The position numbers and the translations under genes are program-made. The notes under the pieces are model-generated. The model did no database searches. It was not told where the DNA came from and saw only the letters and a list, made by a program, of their open reading frames with translations. Source: Heterohyrax brucei (taxonomy: Eukaryota; Chordata; Mammalia; Hyracoidea; Procaviidae). Taken from it: a stretch of DNA of 64,000 nt. The stretch is taken from assembly GCA_028571685.1 (NCBI GenBank), contig CM053152.1, forward strand, positions 22,700,001-22,764,000, in the 5' to 3' direction. Positions 34,600 to 45,490 of this stretch are shown one piece after another (the first letter of the stretch is position 1; the number at the start of each line of letters is the position of its first letter).

Positions 34600-34785
34600 C
34601 CAAAAGCTGTTTGGTTTTTCGCTGTAGCTCAGTAGTTAACTTCAATGTATAAACTAGTTACTAAGATCTAACCAACTATTACAGTCTTTATTACATGAAC
34701 TCCAGGCTGTTAAAATTTGAGTAAATTTTAAAATATGACATGCAGTTGTGAGATGTCAAGTATTGTAAGTAATTAGATAAAAGGA

Positions 34786-34807
34786 TTTTTTTTTTTTTTT
34801 TTTTTTT
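34786..34807. repeat. Poly-T run
   Basis: 22 T with no recognisable retroelement body attached. Confidence 0.9.
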
Positions 34808-35329
34808 GTAAGCAGGTTAACAATAGTTTAGTTTTGGAATAGTTAGAATCCATTCTTATTTCCTTTAAAATGTTAAAGGTATCAGTAGACTTTACCATTA
34901 GCTGTAGAAATGCTTGATAGGTCTGAACACATAAGTATTTTAATAGAAGGAGAAGAAGGTGTATTTTAATTCTCGAAAAGATTTTATGTAAAGTTTGCTA
35001 GACTTATTAAAAAGTACTGTAATGAAAAGGAGTATATAATATACTCTGGCATATTTTGTACTTTTTTTAACATCCGTTGAATTTTTCTTCAGGTAGTATG
35101 CATAGTAAAAGTAAAATTTTACAAAAAGGTCTATAATGAAATAATAAGTCAAAGTTCCATTCTTTTCCACCCCTCCCCCATTCCAGTTTTTGGTTCCCTG
35201 AAGTTCTGAATGATCCATTTTCACTTTAACACTTACTAATTTAACACTATTCCTGTTGACTTCTTGCCCAGCTTTGCTAATTTTGAATAGTTTTTATCAT
35301 AGTTCCATTTTACCTTTGAACCTTTGTTG

Positions 35330-35465
35330 TGGTTAGCTGCCATCAAGTCAGCTCTGACTCTTGGTGATCCTGTGTGTAGCAGAATGAGTATTACCTGATC
35401 TTGTACCTCTTTGTAATCATTGGCAGGCTCAAGACCATTGTTAACAGCCACTGTGCATTTGGGTT
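35330..35465 (-). mobile_element. Diverged AfroSINE-like copy
   Basis: 'ctgccatcaagtcagctctg' with 'actcttggtgatcc' resembles the AfroSINE antisense start; the rest is poorly matched. Confidence 0.5.
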
Positions 35466-35499
35466 TTTGGTTGCTTTGTAAAGATCACACAGTGAAACA

Positions 35500-35680
35500 T
35501 ACACCGGTTTAACAGTTTCTGCATGTAAAATTCAGTGACGTCAATTACATTCTTCTAGTTGTGCCAACCATTCTTAACCCTCCTTTTCGGAGCTGTTCTT
35601 CATCTGTTAACATAAACTCCCTGCCTCATGAGATTCCTGTCTAGTCTTTTTTGAGTTACTGTTGTCACTTTGATCCCTAT
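35500..35680 (-). mobile_element. Old L1M 3'UTR fragment, antisense
   Basis: 'gtaaaattcagtgacgtcaa', 'gttgtgccaaccattctta', 'taaactccctgcctcatgag'; same region as 13489-13640. Confidence 0.6.
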
Positions 35681-35988
35681 GGATAGTTCCTGAAAGAGCA
35701 GAGTACTGAAGGCAAACAATTTTTACAAGTTAGTTCTGTTGTTCAGTTTTCAGACTTCAGGGATTTTTTTTTTTTTTTTTTTTTGGTGCCTAAAGTGAAA
35801 GTTTATAGCTCAAGCTAGGTTTCTCATACAAAAATTTATATATAGATTGTCATGTGACCCTAGTTGCTATTGCCTATAATGTAACAGCACATTCCTCCTT
35901 TCCACTCTGGATTCCCCATGTTCATTCAAACCGCTCCTGTCCATTTCTGCCTTCTCACCTCTGGACAGGAGTTACCCCTTTAGTCTCA

Positions 35989-36153
35989 TGTATCTACTTG
36001 AACTAAGAAACACACTCTCTGAGTATCTTTTTGTGCCTTGTTTTTTTTTAAAAAAAAAAAACCCTCAATGCTATTATCTACTTGAACTAAGAAACACACT
36101 CTCTGAGTATCTTTTTATGTCTTATTTAAAACAAACAAACTCAGTGCTATTGA
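35989..36153. repeat. Tandem duplication (~80-85 bp, two units)
   Basis: 'ctacttgaactaagaaacac' recurs at 35994 and 36079, and each unit ends in an A-rich run plus 'tcartgctatt'. Both units span the junction into the AfroSINE, so the duplication followed SINE insertion. Confidence 0.85.
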
Positions 36154-36293
36154 GTCCATGCTCACTTACAGTGACCCTATAGGACAGAGTAAAATTGCTC
36201 CTTAGAGTTTCCAAGGAACCCCTGGCGGATTTGAACTGCCGACCTTTTGGTTAGCAGCCATAGCACTTAACCACTACACTACCAGGGTTTCCA
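36125..36293 (-). mobile_element. AfroSINE, antisense, with perfect 9-bp TSD
   Basis: 'tatgtctta' flanks it at 36116-36124 and 36294-36302. The body runs from 'cagtgctattgagtccatg' to 'cactaccagggtttcca'. Confidence 0.95.
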
Positions 36294-37559
36294 TATGTCT
36301 TACAGTCCAGTTTAATCTTTGCCTGACGAGTTGGCTTTAGAAATGGTTTTAGTTCTGAGGCCAGGGGCCATATCTTCTGGGGTCCATCTAATCTCAGACA
36401 GTTAAGTCTGATCTTTTTACTAGAATATGAATTCTGGACCGCACTCTTCTGCTCCATCAGGGACTCTGTGTTGTATTCTCAGGAATATTTTTGATTTAAG
36501 ATTTAAAGATTATCTCAGGGCAATAGTTTAAGGGCTTTATCCACCCCCCATGGTTCAAAAATGTCTGAATTCCATGAAAATTTGAAATTCTGTTCTGTAT
36601 TGTCCCTCTTTTGATCAGGATTCTTCTGTAGAATCTTTGATGAAAATATTTACCACCATGTATTTTTAATGCCTTGCAACCCAGAAAGTTTTATCTTCCA
36701 GCACTGTATCAAACAATATTCTGTTGTGATTCTTAAGATTTTTCCCTGGCTAATTGTTGGAAGTAATACCAGATTTTTCCCAGCTTCCCACACTGGAAGC
36801 TTAGTCTGGAAGCTGCTTTGAAACCTGTCCTCCATGACAAACCTACTGGTGTTTGAAAATGCTGATGATGTGGCTTGCAGCATCTAAGCCACCACAGTAA
36901 ACTGACAGACAGGTGGTGGTGGACCTGTATACACATACTTAGATCTTTGTTTTATATCCCTTCACTCTAAGCAGTCTCTTAGACTTGCCGCTGTATTAAA
37001 GGATGATATGGATGCTTTTAACCTTTCCTTCCTTACTCTGTTTCTCTTCCTTCTGCTGTCGGTCAGCTGAACCACCATAAGTCCAGGGCTGACAATAGCT
37101 ACAACAGCCAAGTTGGTAATAATTACAGTCTTTTCACCAGACTTCAGTCTTTTGTATTTAGTTTATACCTTGATTGTACAAGTTGAAAATAGTGAGAAGA
37201 ATTTATTTATTGGCTATGTATCACCACAAAGGTAGGATTATATTTCATTTTCTGCAGGTCCAATGATATGACCCGTGTGCCCATCAAGGAGAATGTTTCC
37301 AATCAATTGCACAAATCAGTTCATAATTATGTTATAATACTGACTTTTACAACTCATTTATGTTTTGCTTCTCCTGGAATTTCTAGCTACCTTTTTTTGT
37401 ATTAGACAAGAAACATGTTTTTCTTTACCGTGTCATTAATATTACTTAATTCCTTAGTTATTCTGTGTAATTCTTTGAGTCTTTTCTGTTCTGTTTCTTA
37501 AATACATACTTGTGGAAGCTGAAAAACTTTCTATAGTAATTTGGACCAGTTACTTTTTT

Positions 37560-37850
37560 TTGTAGTATTGTATTTTAGGTGAAAATTTAAGCATCAAATC
37601 AGAGTCCCCTTCATATACACGTTGTTCTGTGACATTGGTTACAATCTCCATAGTGTATCAGCACTCTCACCATTTTCCACTCCACTTGCCCTATTTCCAT
37701 CCATCAAGTTTCGCCACCCTTCTTTTCCTTTTCATCTTGGATTTTTGTGTAAATGTTGACTGTTTGGTCTCATATAATTGTTAGCTTAAAGGAACACATT
37801 CCTCACGGTTATTGTTTATTTTATAGGCTGATCTGTTGTTTTGGCTGAAA
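37560..37850 (-). repeat. Possible LINE 3'-tail family X, antisense
   Basis: Weak resemblance to 35764-36200: 'aggtgaaaatttaagcatc', 'ccattttccactccacttg', 'actgtttggtctcatataat'. Confidence 0.4.
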
Positions 37851-37897
37851 GGTGACCTCCAGGAGTGGTTTTAGTTCCAGGTTAAAACTGTGTCTTA

Positions 37898-37944
37898 GCC
37901 AGCCAAGTGCTGTCAAGTCGGATCCTACTCATGGCTACCCTAGT
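37898..37944 (-). mobile_element. AfroSINE terminal fragment
   Basis: 'ccaagtgctgtcaagtcgg' with 'atcctactcatggc'; then unrelated GC-richer sequence. Same type as the fragments at 7081 and 8799. Confidence 0.65.
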
Positions 37945-38744
37945 CATACTAAAGAGCAGAAGGGAGTTGGGGCAACTGAAGCACCTGGTCACCAGGAGAG
38001 CAGAGGGTGGGGGGACATGCTCCTCTGATTACCAGGTGTGGCTATTGGGCTATTACTTGTAGACTGTAGCTGACAGTCAGGACCTGGAAAATAACAAATG
38101 CTGGAGCGGGGGACAGCCTGGAGTCTGGGATCTCCTGCTCACAGACTGTGAACCTGCTGCTCTGTGTGCACCACCCACCCTAATGATAATGATCAGGGAT
38201 GGCCACAGAGAAGTGGTCCTGTCTGGCTCCTGGCTCTTTCCCTGTTCTGGGGTTATCAGGATCCTTGGAACTGTGTCCAGCCTTGCTGTACTTTCCCTTC
38301 TTAGATCTAGTTCATGTCCTGCTCATTGCGAGTCCATGTTTCTCTTTCTCCTGTTGGGAATTCCTTCTTGTGCTCCTCATTTAGGGTCACAGGTCACTTT
38401 GTCTCAAGATGGCAATGCTACAGCAGACCATTTGGCAGGGCACTTCCAATCTGTAACTCCCCTCCTTCACTATTTTCATTCAGTTTCTCCTTTTAGTCAG
38501 TGTTCGGTGTAATTCTTCATCTTTACTTGTGACGCTCAGGGTTCCAGGATTGTCATCTCTGTTTCACTTAGTCTCTCGAGTCTTTGCTGTAGTGGGACAA
38601 CAAGGTTTATCTGACGAAGCTACCATTTTGGGCTGTCTCTTAGACCGTTTACTTTTTAGTCTACCATATAGCTATCAATCTGTAATTTTTTTTCATTAGA
38701 TGCATGCATTAATTCCACTATTTCTTTTAGCTCATGTTAAGACA

Positions 38745-38830
38745 GTCAACAAATATTTATGGAGCACATAGTTTGTGCCAAACAAGGCTTAGACCTTAAA
38801 ATACATCACTGAACCTGGCTGATAAAATCT
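38745..38830 (+). mobile_element. MIR/L2-like fragment
   Basis: 'caacaaatatttatggagca' with 'catagtttgtgcc' is a widespread old-repeat signature. Confidence 0.55.
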
Positions 38831-39013
38831 GAGCCTATTCTTCATTTTTATTAGTTTTTCATGCTCGTTCCGTTATGGTTCGTACTCAAGTAACTTCTGA
38901 AAAAAGAATGCACAGGAAATAAATTTTTGAAGAATGCTTGCATGTCTGAAAATGGTTTTATTGTTACATTGAGTCACTGTTTTGACTAGATGTAAAATAC
39001 TAAGTTCATAATA

Positions 39014-39979
39014 AAGGGTATTCCAATAAGGATGTCCTATTTTTGTTGGCTCACAGTGGCTTTATTTGTGAAGCTATAGCATCCATATTTATCACATTTT
39101 TTAAAAATTATTCTTGACAAATAGCCATAAAAAATTACATGATTCCACAACACATAGATTAAAGTTTATTGTCAAAATGGGTGTTCTGTTCTCCAGACAT
39201 TCTGTGTGTTACATGAAATTTACAGTGCACATAATCGTCCCACTGAGAGAACAGTTCGACGTTTAATCAAAAAATTTGAGACAGTGGATCAGTTGCCAAT
39301 CATACAATGCCTGTGTGTCAGTGAGCTGCACATTACAATGAAAACATCACCACCATTCATCAGAGCGTACACAAGAATCCGTCCCAGTCAGTTTCTCACC
39401 AGGCACAGGAACTTTGCCTTTTGTTGACCATAATTTGGCAGATTTTGCATCTGTACTTGAACTTTTACCTTTACAAAATTGTTTTAACACAAGAACTGAA
39501 GTCCAGCAACCATAAATTATGCCTTCTATTTGCTGATTGGGCTCTGGAGCAATTGGAAGTTGACCCAGCTTTTGACTGAAAAATCGTCTTCAGTAATGAG
39601 GTGCAGTTTTGGGCGAATGGTTTTGTTAACAGATAACACTGTCACATTTAGAACAATGAGAATCCAGTGGAGATTCCAGGATGTCCACTTCACCCCAGAA
39701 AGTTACCATTTGTTGTAGATTTTGGTCCACCGGGATCATTGGCTCTTAGTTTTTCCAAGATGAACAAGGAGAGGCTGTGAAAGCCCAAAAGATCTGGGGC
39801 TATGATAACTGATTATTTTTGGCCCCAGTTGAAAGGTGCTGTGGTGGCCGTTTACCTGAAGCTCTTTTCCACACATAATGCCATCAGATGTACTTCAGAA
39901 TAAGAAAACAAAACTGTATCCTTTACACAACTTGTGTAATTCAAGTTCAAAGATAGGACACCTTTATTGGAAGACCCTT
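39014..39979 (+). mobile_element. Mariner-family DNA transposon, complete ends, internally deleted
   Basis: 966 bp with ~27-bp terminal inverted repeats: 'aagggtattccaataaggat' at the left, and at the right a sequence whose reverse complement starts 'aagggtcttccaataaaggt'. Flanked by the TA duplications expected of Tc1/mariner (39012-39013, 39980-39981). Shorter than the usual ~1.3 kb, consistent with loss of part of the catalytic region. Confidence 0.92.
39195..39900 (+). pseudogene. Mariner transposase remnant
   Basis: Transposase catalyses cut-and-paste at the inverted repeats. Visible pieces: a helix-turn-helix block NRPTERTVRRLIKKFE (39230-39285); then, in other frames, WALEQLEVDPAFD and IVFSNEVQFWANGFVNR (39539-39635), followed by ITDYFWPQLKG (~39800-39835). 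In mariners the FSDE block carries a catalytic Asp; here it reads Asn. The block that should bear the last catalytic Asp after FWPxL is missing. Several stops and shifts are present. Dead enzyme; sense to RBBP8. Confidence 0.85.
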
Positions 39980-41149
39980 TAATTTTCCCTAAAAATTTTA
40001 ACAGCTTTGCCTTGATTTGCTCTTAACAGTCGTTGCTGATGAGAACTCTGATGTCATTCTAATATTCATTCCTTTGTAGCAAACAGATTTTTTTTTTCTT
40101 TCTGAAATTTAAGATCTTGTTATCCTTAAGATTCTGTAATTTTATGGTGATTTATCTGTGTGAATGTGTACATGTGTGTGTGTTATTTCATTCATTCCTG
40201 TATCCTCAGCTCTTTAGCCTAAACATCAGTATCTCTTAAGCTATGGCAAATTTTCTTGTATTATTTCCTCCAGTTTTTTATGTTCTGGAGTTCTTAGTCG
40301 GATATTGAACATTACAGACTGATCCTGTATCATCTTTTTCACTTATTTAGTGTTACTTGGTTTTGGTTCCATAGTGTAGGAGATTTCTTCTATTTTGTTC
40401 TCTAATCATGCTTTCAAAGTTGTTTTTGTAGTCATGTTTAATATCCAAGGACTTTTTATTACTTATTGATCATTGATTTATAAATACAAGTAAGTGTGCT
40501 CTGACTTTTTTTCATGGCTGCATCTCTTCTTAGATTTTGCTAGGGATGCTTAAAAGCTCCACCCTCCCACCCACCCCCACCACATCCCTAGCACTTTGAC
40601 TTTGTCATCCTACTGGCATCTGACCTACGTTGTTTCTGATGAGAGGTCAGCTTTTAATTTAATTGTGGTTTCCTTGTACAATTTGTTTTTCTCTTGCTAT
40701 TTTCAGGAGTTTGAAATGTTTTTACCACAGTGTGTCTAGGTTTGGAGCACTTTGTGGTTACCCTAATTGGAATTTGTGGAGCTTCATGGATGTATAGATT
40801 AGCTGTTTTAATCAAATTTGGAAAATTTCAGGTACAAAAAATTATTTTCTGCTTCTTTCTCTTCCCACCATCCTGCTATACCCATTATATGTTTGTTTGT
40901 ATGCTTAAGGGTGTTCCATAGGCCTCTAAGTCTGTGTTTTTTTTGTTATTTATTCTTTCTTTTGATATATCTTGAAATTTACTAATTTATTTTTTCTTTG
41001 GCAGCTCACACCTAGTGAATTCTTTTATTTCAGTTATTATACTTGTCAACTCCCAAATTTCCGTGTGATTCTTTCTTAAATTTCTGTCTCCTTAAGAGTC
41101 ACTTAAACACAATTTCCTTCAGTTCTTTGAACATACTGTATTTATTTTT

Positions 41150-41445
41150 TAAATATTTTATTGTGCTTTAATTGAAAGTTTACAGTCCAACTCAATTTGT
41201 CATACAAAACCTAAATACAATTGGCTATGTAGCTCTAGCTGCTCTCCTGACCCTGTGACAGTACACTTCTCCTTTCTATCCTGTATTTCCCATGTCCATT
41301 CATCCGGCTTCTGTACCCTCAACTCGCTCATCTTGCCTCTGGACAGGAGCTGCCCAGTTAGCCTCATGTATCTACTTAAGCCAAGAAGCACACTCTTCAT
41401 CAGTGTCATTTTATGTTATATAGTCTAGTCCAGTCTTTGAAGAGT
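41150..41445 (-). repeat. LINE 3'-tail family X, antisense
   Basis: 'tattgtgctttaattgaaag' with 'tttacagtcc' is the clearest example of the family terminus (sense 'ggactgtaaactttcaatta'). It continues with 'cttctcctttctatcctgta', 'ggacaggagctgcccagtta', 'ctcatgtatctacttaag'. Confidence 0.65.
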
Positions 41446-43185
41446 TGACTTTTGAACATATTGTGTGTTATCTAAGTATTTGTCTATTAAAGGCCATCAT
41501 CTGGCCCCCCTCAAAGACAGTTTCTGTAGTGTGCTTCTTTTTCTTTTGTGCAGATCACCCTTTCCTGCTGCTGGATCTGTATGTAGCTTGGGGACTTTTT
41601 TCAAAGTTCGAAGAGTTTACAAGCCTGCCACATGTTTAGCAAGGGAGTAGTAATTCTAAAATATTCTCTGTCTACTCCTTAGTGGATATAACCATGCACA
41701 TGCATACAGTCTTCTTACTGGCAGAGATGAATGTCATCTCACTAGGTCCATTTTGGGGTATCTCTTTCCCCAAATCTGTCTAATAAATTTATGGCTAGTT
41801 AGCTATTTTGTTTGCATGTAGTAGTCTCAGACAAACTGAGACTTCTTTGATTGGAAGTGCTTAGCCTTCTCTCATTGCTCTCTACCAAGATCACTGTTGT
41901 TTTAGACCACAGTTCTGGGCATGGATATTTCCATACTCTGTTCCAAATAGCTAACCCTCTCAAGTGTGGCCATTGAGCCCTCAGTTCTTGCAGCTTGCTA
42001 TACCAATCATGGGCATACCTTGTGTAGCATGGAACCAGAGCCACGGGAGGGATAGTAGCTGACAGTCCAGGACAGGCTGCACTGCCAACCCAGCATAGAC
42101 TTTTTCCAATGCAATAGACTCCCACTGTCTTCTCAAGATTCAGTGAATTTTCTTAGCTGTTGTATCATCGTTGCTGAATTTCCAGAGACTTTAAATGATT
42201 GTTTTTCACTATTTTGTTCAGTTTTAACACTGTTCATTGAAAAGATTTGCTGAGCTCTTCGCACACCATTCTGCTTGTGGCACTATTTTTTTTCCTGTGG
42301 AGTGAGGTAGAAGACATGGGAGCTAGCTGATGCAATGTCTCATTGCAGCTATGTCTCATTCCTGCTGTCTGTTGTATTTGATAGTTGTGACCCTAGACTG
42401 CCTCTGAAACTCCTCTGGGCAATTCACTTAACCGCTGTATTGTAGTCCCATGCTACTTGTTGTAGCCTGCTATTTCCTGTACATCATATTCTCTCTCAAC
42501 AGGCTTCTTTCTAACAGAAATCTGTTGCAATATCTTGAGGATTGATGGTCTCCCTCTTAGTCTTTTTTTCTCTTTCAGATTTATTTATTTCTTATGACTC
42601 TCTTGAGTGTAGAAGAGGAAGATAAATGCTTGTACATTTTTCTTAAAGCTGTGTCTTATTTTTAAATATTTCCTGCTTTGCTACTTGTTTGCTCATTACT
42701 TGCCTAAACTTCTAATGTCATTTGAGTTTACTACCCGCGTTTTAAGTGAACGTATGTATAGTGATGTGTGATGTTAGGATTGACACTTTCCTGGCTAAGT
42801 TCTTACTATTTATCTCTTTTAGCCAGTTTATGAGATGTCTTTATTTGAATTTTTTATTTCCTGAAATGTCAAAAAGAACTTATCTTCATTCTCATTCCTT
42901 ATATTTGATAAGTCAATTTCCCTCCCAAATTATTTCTAATTTTTCTCTTGGTTTCCTGTAGTCATTAATTTTAAATGTATAAAAGTACTTTGAAGATTAA
43001 TTTCATCTCTTGGCCTCTGCATGTATGTGACCATCAGAATTTTCTGAACTGGTTTTATTAAACCATGCATTCTTCTGTTTGTAAACTTGAATGAATTTTG
43101 ATGCATTTTAATAAAGCTATAGTTCAGGCCTGTCACCAGTAAATGGCACTAGGAGTCAAACAGTCATTTTTTGTTACTTCTGTTA

Positions 43186-43436
43186 AGTTGGGCACCACTT
43201 CATGCCTACTGTACATGCACAGTGAGTCCTGTTGTTATCCGTAGACTTTTCATTGGTTGATTTTCAGAAGTAGATCATCAGGTGTTTCTTCCTAGTATGT
43301 GTTAATATGGAAGCTCTGCTGAAACCTGCTCAGCGTCCCAGCAATAAGCATATAGTGGTTGTCTTCAAGGTATATTGGCCAACAATTGAACCTGGGTCCT
43401 CCATGTGGAAGGCAAGGATTCTAACACTGATTTAAC
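43186..43436 (-). mobile_element. tRNA-Gly-derived SINE, antisense
   Basis: Uninterrupted copy of the SINE at 14082-14838. Its minus-strand head (43370-43436) reads 'tagaatccttgccttccac' and 'acccaggttcaattgttgg', a decayed tRNA-Gly with a recognisable B box ('ggttcaatt'). Confidence 0.75.
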
Positions 43437-43570
43437 TCTTCTCTTAACCCTGATATTATTTAATCTAGAATTAAAAGAAAAGCATGAGGGGGGGAGTTGA
43501 TCTGTATCTTTTCTATGATTAAGCATCCCTGTTTCCTTCTGGACTGCACTTGGCTTGGCTCACTTCTTAA

Positions 43571-43951
<381 letters not shown>

Positions 43952-44571
43952 TAAGTCTTTAAAGCATAATGTCCTATTGTTAAAACCTTTTACTAAATTG
44001 TTTGCAGTCAAAATAGATTCTTCACATGTAATTTTTCTCATTTAGGTAAAAGCTTTTATATCCTTTTTTGGTTTTGTAGATTTAATCACACACTTATTTC
44101 AGTAAGAAACAAAGATACTAAAAGGTTACGGAGATACCGTCCACATTGGCCTTAAAGCTGGTCTCACTGTTAGGAAACAAGAAGCAAATAAATTTCCTGT
44201 GGCTGTGCCCGTATTGACATCTTTGATTTAATTTATCTTTATTTCTTGTAAATTTGTTGCTTAGTACAGTTACATATGCAGCAGTTAATTTAATTTTAAT
44301 ATTCTACAAAGATACATACTTTCCAAGTTTTCTTGACATACTGTGAGTATACTATTTTCAGTTTATTCTTTTTACCCATCCAGTGTGGGATTTTCTTACA
44401 TTGTTCTTAGCCTTCTTGCTTTACCTTCGTTTCTTCTAACTATTCATCTGTCTTGGTGACCTTTACCTGGATGTCCTCTAAGCAACCCCAAATTACCATG
44501 TCCAAATTTAGTTAATTAAGATCTTTTTCCAATTCTGTCTTCTGACTTTTTATTTTCCTATTTGAGTCTCC

Positions 44572-44729
44572 TTTTGCTGGTGGCATAGTGGTTAAGTGTT
44601 GCACTGATAACTGAAAGTTCAACCGTTGGAATCCTCAAGGCACTCCTTGAAAACTCTGTTCTCTGTTCTGTAGGGTCATTATGAGTCGGAATTGACTTGA
44701 TGGCGGCAAGTTAGGTTTGTGGTTTTGTC
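44572..44729 (+). mobile_element. AfroSINE, sense, short form
   Basis: 'ctggtggcatagtggttaag', 'ctccttgaaaactctgttc', 'gggtcattatgagtcggaat'. Confidence 0.92.
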
Positions 44730-45207
44730 TCCTTACTATACAGATTTCTCGTAAGAACTAAAGTATTAATGGCTTTGTGTCTCTTATAAATTTTTGATGT
44801 TTCTATCTGATTGCTCTGGTTTTGCCTGACGATTTGGAGAAATTGCAAAACAATACTGTCACTGCTGCTACCTTTCCAGAGTCTCCTGTGTTTTATATGC
44901 TACTTTTTTATCCCTGTCCTGCATTTGCTTCATTGTTATTTTTCATAGTTTTTTAATTTTAAGAGTATTTGTGTTCTTGTTCAATTTTTATTTGATGCTG
45001 TGTTAGTTTTTCTTTATTTTAAACTCTTTCTGTTCTTTCTGTTCAACCTTGGAATTTTATCATGCATTCTTAAAAGTATAAAGTTCACATTTTAACTCTC
45101 TTGAGAAATACAAAAACTTTAGATCATCCCCTTCTGCACTTACGTGCTATTTTTATTCAATATTTCATTCCTGTATTTTTTTTTTACCTTAAAAACTAGG
45201 TTTTTTT

Positions 45208-45387
45208 TTGTCAGATCCAACTCATGAACTTGTAGGACAGATAGAAATCTTTCCCCGTAGAGCTTCCAAGGCTATAATCTTTAAGGAAGCCAACTGTCAC
45301 GTCTTTGTCCATTGGAACGACTAACCTTTCATTTAGGAGCTAACCTTTCATTTAGGAGCTATTGTGTCATCAAGGCTCCTTACAAAT
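45208..45387 (-). mobile_element. AfroSINE, antisense, long form, with internal 20-bp duplication
   Basis: 'gtcagatccaactcatgaac', long block 'ggctataatctttaaggaag', then 'ctaacctttcatttaggag' twice in tandem (45321-45360). Confidence 0.85.
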
Positions 45388-45475
45388 TAAGATACTTGCC
45401 AAAAATTATTCAGATAATTTTAAAAGATTTGCCTATATTTTTATCAGTTTCTTTGCTCATTATTCTTTTTTCTAT

Positions 45476-45490
45476 CTTATTTTCTTTTCT
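45476..45490. repeat. L1-C target-site duplication, left copy
   Basis: 'cttattttcttttct', identical to 47244-47258. Confidence 0.92.

Larger units (their letters stand above)
35764..36480 (-). mobile_element. LINE 3'-tail family X, antisense, with nested AfroSINE
   Basis: Starts with 21 T, then 'aaagtgaaagtttatagctc', 'attcctcctttccactctgg', 'ggggccatatcttctggggt', 'ctgctccatcagggactctg'. An AfroSINE with a 9-bp duplication sits at 36125-36293, and a tandem duplication lies at 35989-36153. Confidence 0.7.
38910..41150 (-). mobile_element. Ancient L1M/HAL1 ORF1-region, antisense, split by a mariner
   Basis: Antisense text typical of old L1M/HAL1: 'tgcatgtctgaaaatggttt' before the mariner, then 'ctgatgtcattctaatattc', 'gcttaagggtgttccatagg', 'ttatttcagttattatact', 'aaatttccgtgtgattcttt' after it. 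The mariner at 39014-39979 interrupts it, so the L1M is older. No frame survives. Confidence 0.7.

Noticed and set aside
34786..34807. Poly-T as a transcription terminator or an L1 tail
   Set aside because: No retroelement body follows on either side, and pol III termination would require an upstream pol III gene; treated as a simple repeat.
38183..38512. 109-codon Leu/Ser-rich open frame resembling a membrane protein
   Set aside because: Overlapping open frames occur in neighbouring registers, which is normal for GC-richer intronic sequence; no start context or family match.
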